From Ruminiclostridium sp. (lineage in GTDB: Bacteria > Bacillota > Clostridia > Oscillospirales > Oscillospiraceae), in the NCBI GenBank assembly GCA_017435425.1, contig JAFSFC010000014.1, positions 1 to 64,000 of the forward strand: a stretch of 64,000 nucleotides of DNA, written 5' to 3'. The notes under the pieces are model-generated. The model did not search any database. It saw only the letters and a list, made by a program, of their open reading frames with translations, and was not told where the DNA came from. Shown here one piece after another: positions 1 to 7,806 of the stretch. Position 1 is the first letter of the stretch, and the number at the start of each line of letters is the position of its first letter. The position numbers and the translations under genes were made by a program.

Positions 1-846
1 GGCGTTTCCATCGCTGCTGCTGACACCTTCGGCGCTGCTGGCGTCCCCGCAATCGGCGTCACCTGCACCAACCCCCAGGTCACTGAGGGCAACGAGCACT
101 ACTTCCGCATTTGCTTCCTGGATCCCTTCCAGGGCACCGTTCTGGCTAACTTCGCCAAGGACGAGCTGGGCGCTACCAAGGTCTACTGCATCGGTCAGCT
201 GGGCAACGACTATGACCAGGGTCTGATCAATTACTTCAAGGAAGCTGCCGAGGCTGCTGGCATCGAGTGCGTTGTTGAGTCCTTCCCCGAGAACAACTCC
301 GACTTCAACTCCTACCTGACCAACGCTAAGAACGCTGGCTGCGATGCTATCTTCGCTCCCACTTCCATCAGCTATGCACAGCTGATCGTTGAGCAGGCAG
401 CTGCTCAGGGCATCACCATGCCCATCGTCGCTCCCGACACTTGGGACTCCAACGTCGTTCTGGGCGCAGCTCAGGGCAAGTCTCTGGAGATCTATGTTTC
501 CACCTTCTACGCAGAAGGCGGCGACCCCGAGTTCGAAGCAGGCATCAAGGAGTGGATCAACGCTGACGAGACCAACCTGGCAAACAACGGCGGCAACGAC
601 ATGCTGGCTGCTGTTACCGTCATGGGCTACGACGCATACTTCACCGCTCTGGAAGCCATCAAGAACGCAGGCTCCATCGCTGCAGCCGACGTTCTGGCAG
701 CTCTGCCCGCCACCACCTACACCGGCGTTTCCGGTTCCATCGGCTTCAACGAGATCGGCGATGCTGTCCGTGACAGCGCATTCATCAAGACCGCAAACGT
801 TGAGAACAACGTTTGGGACTTCGTGGCTGTCCAGGGTGTCGAGTAA
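1..846 (+). CDS. Branched-chain amino acid ABC transporter substrate-binding protein (5' truncated)
   Basis: The reading frame is open from the first base of the window to a TAA stop, so the N-terminus, including any signal peptide and lipobox, lies outside. The visible 281 residues look like the C-terminal two thirds of a periplasmic-binding-fold type I protein of the LivJ/Leu-Ile-Val family, for example the stretches around FAPTSISYAQ and MGYDAYFTALEAI. Codon choice is strongly biased, as expected for an abundant binding protein. It lies 213 bases upstream of livH, livM, livG and livF on the same strand, so it should capture the ligand outside the cell and deliver it to that importer. The actual ligand (Leu/Ile/Val or another amino acid or amide) cannot be read from sequence. 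Confidence 0.9.
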   Translation, partial: GVSIAAADTFGAAGVPAIGVTCTNPQVTEGNEHYFRICFLDPFQGTVLANFAKDELGATKVYCIGQLGNDYDQGLINYFKEAAEAAGIECVVESFPENNSDFNSYLTNAKNAGCDAIFAPTSISYAQLIVEQAAAQGITMPIVAPDTWDSNVVLGAAQGKSLEIYVSTFYAEGGDPEFEAGIKEWINADETNLANNGGNDMLAAVTVMGYDAYFTALEAIKNAGSIAAADVLAALPATTYTGVSGSIGFNEIGDAVRDSAFIKTANVENNVWDFVAVQGVE

Positions 847-851
847 TTTCT

Positions 852-926
852 GCTGTATTTGAAACCAATACAGCCCAAGCATTGAATTGACCAGTCTGTG
901 GCGGGGGTACCAGGTGCTCCCGCCAC
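852..926 (+). promoter_or_regulatory. Two hairpins between binding-protein gene and livH
   Basis: Arms 852-859 and 867-874 (GCTGTATT/AATACAGC) form one stem, and arms 898-905 and 919-926 (GTGGCGGG/CCCGCCAC) form a second. Neither is followed by a clear T run. A likely role is stabilising the 3' end of the abundant binding-protein mRNA and reducing read-through into the permease genes. That role is inference. Confidence 0.45.
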
Positions 927-1059
927 GGCTGTCCTTTCGGATTCGACGTTTTCCCCTGTTTTACCTGCCGAACAGGAACGTATCCCTGCGTTCCACTGGC
1001 TCTGTCCGTGAAACGGATGGATACGCTCCAAAACTTACGAGAGAAGGAGAAAAGACAGT

Positions 1060-1947
1060 ATGTCTGAATTCATTTCTGCCAACCTGCCGTATCTGCTCGC
1101 CGGTATCTCCGTCGGCGGTCAGTACGCGCTGATCGCCATTGGTTACACCATGGTCTATGGCATCCTTCGCCTGATCAACTTCGCCCACGGCGACGTGTTC
1201 ATGGTGGCAGGCCTGGTCATGGTGTATGCTTCGGCATCTTTGCCCATCGGCGTCTCTGTGATCCTGGTGATCGTGGCGACCATTGTGTTGGGCGTTGTCA
1301 TTGAAAAGGTGGCTTACAAGCCCCTGCGTTCCGCCCCCCGTATGTCGGTCATGATCTCCGCCATCGGTGTGTCCTATCTGCTGCAGAACTGTGCCCTGTA
1401 CTTTACCGGCGGTCTGCCCCAGATCTATCCCGTTATCCCCTTCCTGTCCGATCAGGTCACCATCGCCGGTGCTACCACCAAGATGGTCACCATCGTCACT
1501 CCCATCCTGACCCTGATCCTGATCTTCCTGCTGGTCACTCTGATCCAGAAGACCAAGATCGGTATGGCCATGCGTGCGGTCTCCAAGGACTTTGAGACCT
1601 CCGAGCTCATGGGCATCAAGATCAACAACGTCATCAGCATGACCTTCGTCATCGGCTGCTTCCTGGCTGCGGTTGGCTCCATGCTGTACTTTACCAACTA
1701 TCCCTCCGTCATCCCCACCTCCGGCGCAATGCCCGGCCTCAAGGCCTTCGTTGCAGCCGTCTTCGGCGGCATCGGCTCCGTGCCCGGCGCTGTCATTGGT
1801 GCGTTTATCATCGGTATCTGCGAAAATATCATCAAGGGCCTGGGTCTGACCGTCTTCTCCGACGCATTTACCTTCGTCCTGCTGATCGTCATCCTGCTGG
1901 TCAAGCCCACCGGTATCTTCGGTGAAAAGGCCACGGATAAGGTGTGA
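1060..1947 (+). CDS. livH: Branched-chain amino acid ABC transporter permease LivH
   Basis: This 295-residue protein is almost entirely hydrophobic with about eight membrane segments, and it carries the LivH-type stretch GGQYALIAIGYTMVYGILRLINFAHG near the N-terminus (quoted here only as a landmark around residues 18-43). The C-terminal half contains the cytoplasmic EAA-like loop with AVFGGIGSVPGAVIG. It forms the membrane channel together with the LivM protein that follows. The ATG is preceded by AGAAGGAGAAAAGACAGT, a good ribosome site. LivM follows after only ten bases, indicating one operon. Confidence 0.93.
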   Translation: MSEFISANLPYLLAGISVGGQYALIAIGYTMVYGILRLINFAHGDVFMVAGLVMVYASASLPIGVSVILVIVATIVLGVVIEKVAYKPLRSAPRMSVMISAIGVSYLLQNCALYFTGGLPQIYPVIPFLSDQVTIAGATTKMVTIVTPILTLILIFLLVTLIQKTKIGMAMRAVSKDFETSELMGIKINNVISMTFVIGCFLAAVGSMLYFTNYPSVIPTSGAMPGLKAFVAAVFGGIGSVPGAVIGAFIIGICENIIKGLGLTVFSDAFTFVLLIVILLVKPTGIFGEKATDKV

Positions 1948-1957
1948 GGTGCAAACT

Positions 1958-3175
1958 ATGGGAAAGAAATTAAAGACCAAAGCAGCACCCGAGCAGAGAA
2001 CCGGAACCATCATCGCAGCGGCTTGCCTGGCTGTTCTGTACATTTTCCTGTTCCTGTTGGATAACGCACTGCCCACCAACTCCTTCACGGTCATGCTGAT
2101 CCCCGTTCTTCAGAAGGGCGCCATCTTCGCCTTGGTCTGCGTGTCCATGAACCTGCTCAATGGCTTTACCGGCCTGTTCTCTCTGGGTCAGGCGGGCTTC
2201 ATGCTCATCGGTGCCTACTCCTACGCCATCTTCTCCATCCCTGCTGAACAGCATAAAGCGGTTTATCAGTACTTTGACGGCGGTGCCATTCAGTTCTCCA
2301 TTCCCCAGATTTTGGGCAATGTTCTGGGCCCCAATTTCGGCAACATCATCGGTGCCGTGATCTGTATCATCATCGGCGGCATTGTGGCAGCTGTCTTTGC
2401 AGCCCTGATCGGTATCCCCGTTCTCCGTCTGAAGAGTGACTACCTGGCCATTGCTACCCTGGGCTTTGCAGAGATCCTCCGTGCCTTCTTCCAGTGGGAC
2501 GGCCTGGGCAAGATCACCAACGGCTCCAACCTGCTGCGTAAGTACACCAACTTCCACGACATGAAGATCCAGGTGGGCGGTATGATCTACCAGCTGGACA
2601 CCATCTTCCCCTTCCTGATCGCTACCATCAGCATTGCTATCATCGTTCTGCTGGTGAACTCTTCCTATGGTCGTGCCTTTAAGTCCATCCGTGACGATGA
2701 GATCGCAGCTGAGGCCATGGGTATCAACCTGTTCAGACACAAGATGATGTCCTTCGTTATTTCCAGCTTCTTCGCTGGCGTGGGCGGCGCTCTGCTGGCT
2801 ATGTTCCAGACTACCGTGCAGGCAGCCCCCTTCCGTACCTCTATGACCTATGAGATCCTCCTCATGGTGGTCATCGGCGGCATCGGCTCCATCACCGGCA
2901 GTGTCATTGCAGCCTTCCTGTACATTGCATCCTCCGAGTGGTGGCTGCGTTTCCTGGACAGCGGCCAGTTCATGGATATGTCTGTGCCCTTCTTCCGTGA
3001 CGGCTTCCGTAAGGTCGTCTTCTCTGTCATCATCATGGTCATCGTTCTGTTCTTCTCCAGAGGTATTATGGGTGACAAGGAATTGTCGTTTACGGGTATG
3101 ATCCGAAAATTCAAAAAGAAGAAGGCAGCCAAGGCTGCCAAGGCTGAAGCAGGGAAGGAGGGTGACGCAGAATGA
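1958..3175 (+). CDS. livM: Branched-chain amino acid ABC transporter permease LivM
   Basis: This is a 405-residue LivM-family permease with about nine to ten hydrophobic segments and the conserved stretch LNGFTGLFSLGQAGFM near residue 60. The loop SIRDDEIAAEAMGI, which contacts the ATPases, lies past residue 240. The C-terminal tail is very Lys/Ala-rich (KKKKAAKAAKAEAGKE) and hydrophilic, beyond the usual family end. I chose the ATG at 1958; an upstream in-frame GTG at 1922 lies inside livH and would add 12 residues with no support. The stop overlaps the livG start by four bases (ATGA), a sign of translational coupling. Confidence 0.92.
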   Translation: MGKKLKTKAAPEQRTGTIIAAACLAVLYIFLFLLDNALPTNSFTVMLIPVLQKGAIFALVCVSMNLLNGFTGLFSLGQAGFMLIGAYSYAIFSIPAEQHKAVYQYFDGGAIQFSIPQILGNVLGPNFGNIIGAVICIIIGGIVAAVFAALIGIPVLRLKSDYLAIATLGFAEILRAFFQWDGLGKITNGSNLLRKYTNFHDMKIQVGGMIYQLDTIFPFLIATISIAIIVLLVNSSYGRAFKSIRDDEIAAEAMGINLFRHKMMSFVISSFFAGVGGALLAMFQTTVQAAPFRTSMTYEILLMVVIGGIGSITGSVIAAFLYIASSEWWLRFLDSGQFMDMSVPFFRDGFRKVVFSVIIMVIVLFFSRGIMGDKELSFTGMIRKFKKKKAAKAAKAEAGKEGDAE

Positions 3176-4137
3176 GTGAACGTCAGAATGTCCTGCATGT
3201 GGAGAACGCCACCATGCAGTTCGGCGGCGTTGTGGCTGTCAACAACCTGACCCTGGACGTCAACCAGGGTGAGATCGTCGCCCTCATCGGCCCCAACGGT
3301 GCCGGTAAGACCACTGCCTTCAACGTCATCACCGGTGTTTATCAGCCCACCAACGGCATGGTCTCCTTCATGGGCAAGCCCATGATCCGCAATCATCCCC
3401 AGGGCAAGATGCAGAAGCTCTATAAGGGCCAGAATGCAGTTATGTACACTGGTGACTACAAGTTCCAGGCTCCCGAAGGTTCTGAACTGTCCGGTGAGGC
3501 ACTGAAGAAGGCCGAGAAGGAATGGAAGCAGGGGGAAAAGGCCCGTGACAAGCACGCTTTCTCCAGCCACGTCATGGATCCCACCCCTGACCACATCACC
3601 AAACTGGGCATCGCTCGTACCTTCCAGAACATCCGTCTGTGGAAGAGTATGACCGTCTTCGACAACGTCCTGATCGCCAAGCACATGCGTGCCAAGCACA
3701 ACGTCTTCTCCGCTACTTTCCGCACCAGCCGCAAGGAAGAGCAGCGGATGCGCGAGGAGACCGAGGCTCTGCTGCGTGAGCAGGGTCTGTGGCAGTTCAA
3801 GGATGATATCGCCACCAGCCTGCCCTACGGCCTCCAGCGCCGTCTGGAGATCGCCCGCGCCCTGGCCACCGATCCCAAGCTCCTGTTGCTGGACGAGCCT
3901 GCAGCCGGTATGAATCCCCAGGAGACCCTGGAGCTGGCTGACTTCATCCATGAGATCCGCGACAAGTATAACCTGACCATCCTGCTCATTGAGCACCACA
4001 TGGACCTGGTCATGAACATCTCCGACCGCATCTACGTTCTGGACTTCGGCAGCCTGATCGCACAGGGTGTGCCCGAAGAGATCCAGAATAATCAGCGCGT
4101 CATTGACGCCTATCTGGGGGTAGTAGAAGATGAGTGA
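3172..4137 (+). CDS. livG: Branched-chain amino acid ABC transporter ATPase LivG, with long insertion
   Basis: The ATPase has Walker A GPNGAGKTT at residues 40-48, a signature region reading YGLQRRLEIARAL instead of canonical LSGGQ, and Walker B LLLLDEPAAGMNP. At 321 residues it is about 65 longer than enterobacterial LivG. The extra length is a charged, Lys/Glu-rich segment at about residues 72-138, between the beta strand after Walker A and the GIARTFQNIRLW motif. LivG proteins work as a heterodimer with LivF under the LivHM permease. The start overlaps the livM stop by four bases, and its own stop overlaps livF. Confidence 0.93.
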   Translation: MSERQNVLHVENATMQFGGVVAVNNLTLDVNQGEIVALIGPNGAGKTTAFNVITGVYQPTNGMVSFMGKPMIRNHPQGKMQKLYKGQNAVMYTGDYKFQAPEGSELSGEALKKAEKEWKQGEKARDKHAFSSHVMDPTPDHITKLGIARTFQNIRLWKSMTVFDNVLIAKHMRAKHNVFSATFRTSRKEEQRMREETEALLREQGLWQFKDDIATSLPYGLQRRLEIARALATDPKLLLLDEPAAGMNPQETLELADFIHEIRDKYNLTILLIEHHMDLVMNISDRIYVLDFGSLIAQGVPEEIQNNQRVIDAYLGVVEDE

Positions 4138-4840
4138 ACCCATTCTCAGCATTCAGAACTTACAGGTCAACTACGGCGGCATTGAGGCCGTTAAGGGCAT
4201 TTCCTTTGATGTGCCCGAGGGCGAGATCGTTACCCTGATCGGCGCCAACGGTGCCGGCAAGAGCTCTACCCTGCGCTCCATCTCCGGCCTGGTCAAGCCC
4301 AGAAGTGGTAAGATCCTTTTCAAGGGTGAGGACATCACCGGTAAGAATCCCACTGAGATCGTCTCCCGTGGTATTACCCTGGTTCCCGAAGGCCGCAAGA
4401 TTTTTGCGGATCTGACCGTTAAGGAAAATCTGCGCATCGGTGCCTACCTGCGTAAGGATGACATCAATGAGGACCTGGAATGGGTCTACAGCCTCTTCCC
4501 TCGCCTGAAAGAGCGTGAGTGGCAGGCTGGCGGCACCCTCTCCGGCGGTGAGCAGCAGATGCTGGCCGTTGGCCGTGCCCTCATGAGCCGTCCTAAGGTC
4601 ATGATGATGGACGAGCCCTCCCTGGGTCTGGCTCCTCTGATCGTCCGTGATATCTTTACCATCATCAAGGAAGTCAACAAGCAGGGCGTGACCATCCTGC
4701 TCATCGAGCAGAACGCAAACATGGCCCTCAAGACCGCCCATATGGGCTACGTCATGGAGACCGGCCGTATTACCATGTCCGGTCCCGGCCAGGAACTGCT
4801 GGTGAACGAAGACGTTCGCAAGGCCTACCTGGGTGGCTGA
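4130..4840 (+). CDS. livF: Branched-chain amino acid ABC transporter ATPase LivF
   Basis: This 236-residue ATPase has Walker A GANGAGKSS, the ABC signature LSGGEQQMLAVGRAL, and Walker B VMMMDEPSLGLAPL followed by the switch histidine region LLIEQNAN. Length and motifs match LivF closely. It is the last gene of the importer operon, overlapping livG by eight bases and followed at once by a strong intrinsic terminator. It powers uptake together with LivG. Confidence 0.94.
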   Translation: MSEPILSIQNLQVNYGGIEAVKGISFDVPEGEIVTLIGANGAGKSSTLRSISGLVKPRSGKILFKGEDITGKNPTEIVSRGITLVPEGRKIFADLTVKENLRIGAYLRKDDINEDLEWVYSLFPRLKEREWQAGGTLSGGEQQMLAVGRALMSRPKVMMMDEPSLGLAPLIVRDIFTIIKEVNKQGVTILLIEQNANMALKTAHMGYVMETGRITMSGPGQELLVNEDVRKAYLGG

Positions 4841-4853
4841 ATCATTGCATTTC

Positions 4854-4889
4854 AAAAGAAGCATCGGTTTTACCGATGCTTCTTTTTTA
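4854..4889 (+). terminator. Intrinsic terminator of the liv operon
   Basis: A 15-bp perfect stem (4854-4868 with 4872-4886) has a three-base loop and ends in a T run. It starts 14 bases after the livF stop. Confidence 0.93.
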
Positions 4890-4932
4890 TAGGGGGTTGT
4901 GCAGGAAAACTTGAAATCATGTAATCAAAAAA

Positions 4933-4964
4933 GATAAAAATGCATAGAATTATGCATTTTTATC
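4933..4964. repeat. AT-rich 14-bp inverted repeat
   Basis: GATAAAAATGCATA at 4933-4946 is mirrored by TATGCATTTTTATC at 4951-4964, with a four-base loop GAAT. It sits between the liv terminator and the next promoter. It could be a second weak terminator or an operator. Confidence 0.4.
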
Positions 4965-5002
4965 ACGGAATTCAAGAATTTTTGAAAGATGAAATAATTC
5001 TC

Positions 5003-5031
5003 TTGCAAAATCCTTTGTGAAGTGATATAGT
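5003..5031 (+). promoter_or_regulatory. Strong sigma-A type promoter
   Basis: TTGCAA at 5003-5008 and TATAGT at 5026-5031 are separated by exactly 17 bases in an AT-rich context. No coding frame starts within the next 140 bases, so it either makes a small RNA or a long leader for the sigma gene at 5227. Confidence 0.6.
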
Positions 5032-5037
5032 GTCTCT

Positions 5038-5150
5038 ATCAAATCCAAATTGTTTGTATGATATTCTGATCTGCCTCTATATTTTGATTGCCAAAATCTT
5101 TCCCCTTTCCAGACAACAGGTCTCAGCTTTGCTGAGACCTGTTGTCTGTT
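5038..5150 (+). ncRNA. Candidate small RNA ending in a 17-bp hairpin
   Basis: A transcript started at the 5003-5031 promoter would run about 110 bases into a perfect 17-bp inverted repeat (5111-5127 with 5131-5147, loop TTT) and then GTTATTTC. No credible open reading frame lies inside. The hairpin has only a weak U tract, so it may be an imperfect terminator or a stabilising 3' end. I do not recognise an RNA family, so this is a candidate only. Apart from this unit, I see no gene between 4890 and 5226. Confidence 0.35.
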
Positions 5151-5174
5151 ATTTCAGAATGAGTGTGGTACACT

Positions 5175-5200
5175 TGTAACAAAAGGAAGTGTGCTGCGTC
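5175..5200 (+). promoter_or_regulatory. ECF-type autoregulatory promoter
   Basis: TGTAAC at 5175-5180, a 16-base spacer, then CGTC at 5197-5200 match the AAC...CGTC pattern of extracytoplasmic-function sigma promoters. It lies directly in front of an ECF sigma gene, so positive autoregulation is the natural reading. It also argues against the GTG at 5191 as start, because that codon lies inside the promoter. Confidence 0.65.
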
Positions 5201-5226
5201 TTATATGGGAAAGGGGGGGGAGAAAG

Positions 5227-5703
5227 GTGACCGACTTCGACACTGTCTATCAGAAATATTTTAAGGATGTCTATCGGTATATGCTGGTGCTGGCCCGGGA
5301 TGAGTGGCTGGCGGAGGAGGTCACCCAGGAGACCTTCTTCAAGGCCCTGAACAAGTTCCACCAGTTTGATGGGCGCAGCAGCCTGTATGCCTGGCTATGT
5401 CAGATCGCCAAGAATACGTATTTTGACCACTGCCGCAAGCAGAAGCGGCTGGTGTCTGACGAGGCCCTGTCTGAGGCCTATTACACCGACGAGCTGGAGC
5501 AGAGGCTTCAGGACAAGGAGACCGCTGCAGAGATCTGCCGGGCCATCCATGCCTTGGAGGAGCCCTATAAGGAGGTCCTCCTCCTTCGGCTCTTTGGGGA
5601 ATTGCCCTTTGGGCAAATTGCAGCTTTGTTCCACAAGACCGAAAGCTGGGCCCGTGTGACCTACCACCGGGCCAGAGTAAAGATCAAGGAGGGATTGCCA
5701 TGA
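5227..5703 (+). CDS. ECF RNA polymerase sigma factor
   Basis: The 158-residue product has a sigma region 2 (VYQKYFKDVYRYMLVLARDE at the N-terminus, then EEVTQETFFKAL) and a region 4 helix-turn-helix (YKEVLLLRLFGELPFGQIAALF). It should direct core RNA polymerase to ECF promoters, including the one at 5175-5200. The GTG at 5227 was chosen because a purine-rich AAAGGGGGGGGAGAAAG precedes it and the likely transcription start lies downstream of the alternative GTG at 5191. Its stop overlaps the anti-sigma start in ATGA, so the two are translationally coupled. The inducing signal is unknown. Confidence 0.9.
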   Translation: MTDFDTVYQKYFKDVYRYMLVLARDEWLAEEVTQETFFKALNKFHQFDGRSSLYAWLCQIAKNTYFDHCRKQKRLVSDEALSEAYYTDELEQRLQDKETAAEICRAIHALEEPYKEVLLLRLFGELPFGQIAALFHKTESWARVTYHRARVKIKEGLP

Positions 5704-6425
5704 GACTGCCGTGTGACCTGATCCAGGACCTGCTGCCTCTCTATCATGACGATGTATGCAGCCAGACCAGCCGTGACAGGGTGGAGGAGCATCTCCGGGA
5801 CTGCTCCGCCTGCCAGAAGGTTTTGGATACCTTGGGGGAAGACCTCCTGCCCCAGGCGGAGAAAGCCGAAGAACAGGAACTTCGTCCCCTGGCGGAGTGG
5901 TGGCAAAGGCAAAAGAAGAAGAACCACCTGAACGCCATCGTCTACACCATGTTCCTGGTAATCATCCTTGGAGTGGGGTATTACTTCGCCACCTGGTATG
6001 TCTATTTGCCGATTTCTGCTGATAGAATAGAGATCTCTCATGTTTACCAGTTGTCGGATGGCAGGATCTCGTTCAATTCCAATGTGGAAGGTGGTTGCTC
6101 CAGTTGGTGGTGTGAACAGGATGAGGATGGAACAATGTATATCATTCCAAAGCGCAGATTTCCCGGAACGGCGGTGTTTAACGATCCTCTGTGGTGGAAT
6201 GATCGTATGAATTTCTATCCGGCTGGATACGAGAAAGATTCGACATCGCCTTTGGCAGGCTTCGAGCCTGACCTGCCGATCACTGCTGTCTACGTGGGCC
6301 CTGTGGGTAAGGGCATCCTGGTGTGGCAGGAGGGGGATGTGGTTCCTCAGGCTAGCGAGGAGTGGGAGGCACTGGTGACCGGTACCGACTACGAGCAATA
6401 CTATAAAGCCGTCTCCAAGGACTAA
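5700..6425 (+). CDS. Anti-sigma factor with zinc-finger-like N-terminus and one membrane helix
   Basis: The 241-residue protein begins with a Cys-containing segment (CDLIQDLLPLYHDD, then VEEHLRDCSACQ) that matches the HxxxCxxC zinc-associated anti-sigma fold. One membrane helix follows at about residues 79-100 and then an extracytoplasmic domain of about 140 residues with several Trp and Cys. This is the usual layout for an anti-sigma that holds its ECF partner at the membrane and releases it on an envelope signal. It overlaps the sigma gene by four bases and ends at a strong terminator. The outer domain is not one I recognise. Confidence 0.8.
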   Translation: MRLPCDLIQDLLPLYHDDVCSQTSRDRVEEHLRDCSACQKVLDTLGEDLLPQAEKAEEQELRPLAEWWQRQKKKNHLNAIVYTMFLVIILGVGYYFATWYVYLPISADRIEISHVYQLSDGRISFNSNVEGGCSSWWCEQDEDGTMYIIPKRRFPGTAVFNDPLWWNDRMNFYPAGYEKDSTSPLAGFEPDLPITAVYVGPVGKGILVWQEGDVVPQASEEWEALVTGTDYEQYYKAVSKD

Positions 6426-6453
6426 AAAGCAGAGGCTTTTGCCTCTGCTTTTT
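6424..6453 (+). terminator. Intrinsic terminator of the sigma/anti-sigma operon
   Basis: A 13-bp stem (6424-6436 with 6441-6453) has loop TTTT and a terminal T run, starting within the stop codon of the anti-sigma gene. Confidence 0.93.
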
Positions 6454-6468
6454 CTATGCATTAAATTA

Positions 6469-6527
6469 TTGACAAACGATAATTATTATGCTATCTTCAA
6501 AATAGGAATTATCGAAAAACAATAATT
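6469..6527 (+). promoter_or_regulatory. Promoter with overlapping CGATAATT operator motifs
   Basis: TTGACA at 6469-6474 and TATCTT at 6492-6497 are 17 bases apart. CGATAATT at 6477-6484 is repeated inverted as AATTATCG at 6507-6514, and an imperfect copy CAATAATT at 6520-6527 forms a dyad with the latter. One copy lies between -35 and -10 and the others at and just after the likely start site. The HTH protein encoded at 7576 is the obvious candidate to bind, which is inference. Confidence 0.6.
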
Positions 6528-6537
6528 CAGGAGGTGT

Positions 6538-7554
6538 ATGACCGTGAAAAACCAGCGATCTTTCCTCATATTCCTCGGCATGGAAGCCCTGCTCCTGCTG
6601 GCCTTTGTCCTGCTGGGGGCATCCGACGCCCTGTGGTCCTCGGGCCTCATAGGCTTTCCCTTTGTGCAGATTGGGTACGGCCTGCGGGTCTTGTCTCTCC
6701 AGGGCGGGACAGGAAATCTGCTGGCCCTGGTGATCTACGTGGCCCTGTCGGCCTCTCCGCTGGTCTATCTGGTGTGGCTTTGGAAGAAGCGGGAACTTTA
6801 CGGGGAGGATTGTCTTCTGGTGGTCCTGAGCATCCTGACCTTCTTCACCCTGTATTACATGGTGAACCCCGGGCTTATCCCCGGCATGGCTGACTTCCTC
6901 TGGTCCGACAGCGGGGCCTTCTACCAGTCCCTGTACAGCGGGACCATCTATGGACTGGTTTTCTGTTACGCTGTCCTCCGGGTGGTCCGCCATCTGAGGG
7001 GGGCGGACAAGGCAGCCCTCCAAGGGTATCTGGTCCTCCTTCTCCGGGTCCTGGCGGTGATCTTTGTCTATATGGCCTTCGGGGCCTGTGTCCAGAACCT
7101 GTTAAGTGAGATAGAAAACCTGCGTGCAGGCAACACCATGGTCATAGATGGCTGGCACCCCATCCTGGGCCTGACCTACAGTGGTCTGGATGTCAGCTAT
7201 GCTTTCCTGGTCCTCCGGTGTCTGGCCAATATGCTGCCCTACCTGCTGGACGTGGCGGTGACCCTGACGGCCCTGGATCTGCTGACCGCCATGAAAGAGG
7301 ATCGCTACAGCGAGGAAAGCGTCCAGGCTTCGGAGAAGCTCTCCCACCTGTGCGTGCTGAGCCTGTCTGCCACCGTGGTGGTCACGGCTCTGCTGAATAT
7401 CCTCCAGCTCATGTTCCTGGGAGAACTCCACACGGTCCACATCAACGTCTATGTGCCGGTGCTGTCGGTGGCCTTTGTCCTGGCCGTTCTTCTGCTGAAC
7501 CGGCTCCTGGGAGAGAACAAGAGCCTGAAAGAGGACAATGACCTGTTTATCTGA
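6538..7554 (+). CDS. DUF2975-like integral membrane protein
   Basis: This 338-residue protein has about eight hydrophobic segments. The C-terminal half (about residues 160-338) resembles the DUF2975 family: four membrane helices and an ending of the type LxEDNDLxI (here SLKEDNDLFI). The N-terminal half adds further helices and is not usual for DUF2975 alone, which is about 160 residues. DUF2975 genes are typically followed by a small YozG-type HTH gene, as here. ATG 6538 is used, although GTG 6544 would have better spacing to AGGAGG. The biochemical role is unknown. Confidence 0.72.
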   Translation: MTVKNQRSFLIFLGMEALLLLAFVLLGASDALWSSGLIGFPFVQIGYGLRVLSLQGGTGNLLALVIYVALSASPLVYLVWLWKKRELYGEDCLLVVLSILTFFTLYYMVNPGLIPGMADFLWSDSGAFYQSLYSGTIYGLVFCYAVLRVVRHLRGADKAALQGYLVLLLRVLAVIFVYMAFGACVQNLLSEIENLRAGNTMVIDGWHPILGLTYSGLDVSYAFLVLRCLANMLPYLLDVAVTLTALDLLTAMKEDRYSEESVQASEKLSHLCVLSLSATVVVTALLNILQLMFLGELHTVHINVYVPVLSVAFVLAVLLLNRLLGENKSLKEDNDLFI

Positions 7555-7575
7555 TTGGTTGGGAGGTGAGCCGCC

Positions 7576-7806
7576 ATGGCCATCAAAGTCTGTTTGGAAG
7601 AGGTGCTGAAAGCCCGTGGGATGACCTCCAAGGAGTTATGTGCCAAGGTGGGTATCACCCCGGCCAACCTCTCCATCCTGCGAAGCGGAAAGGCCAAGGG
7701 TGTCCGCTTCCACACCATCAACCGCATCTGCTACTTCCTGGAGTGCGATGTGGGTGACATTCTGAAATTTGACGGCGAACTGGAGGAGGATGACGATGAA
7801 GATTAA
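7576..7806 (+). CDS. Small XRE/YozG-type helix-turn-helix regulator
   Basis: The 76-residue protein is essentially one Cro/CI-type HTH: LEEVLKARGMTSKELCAKVG, then the recognition helix region ITPANLSILRSGKAKGVRF, and TINRICYFLECDVGDIL. This matches the YozG-like family that accompanies DUF2975 membrane proteins. The C-terminus is very acidic (ELEEDDDED). It overlaps the first lipoprotein gene by 11 bases. It probably represses its own operon through the repeated CGATAATT motifs at 6477-6527. Confidence 0.87.
   Translation: MAIKVCLEEVLKARGMTSKELCAKVGITPANLSILRSGKAKGVRFHTINRICYFLECDVGDILKFDGELEEDDDED

Noticed and set aside
961..2094. Long minus-strand open frame opposite livH
   Set aside because: It is rich in His, Asp and Gly in the way typical of the antisense frame of GC-rich membrane protein genes, has no ribosome site and lies opposite a clear livH.
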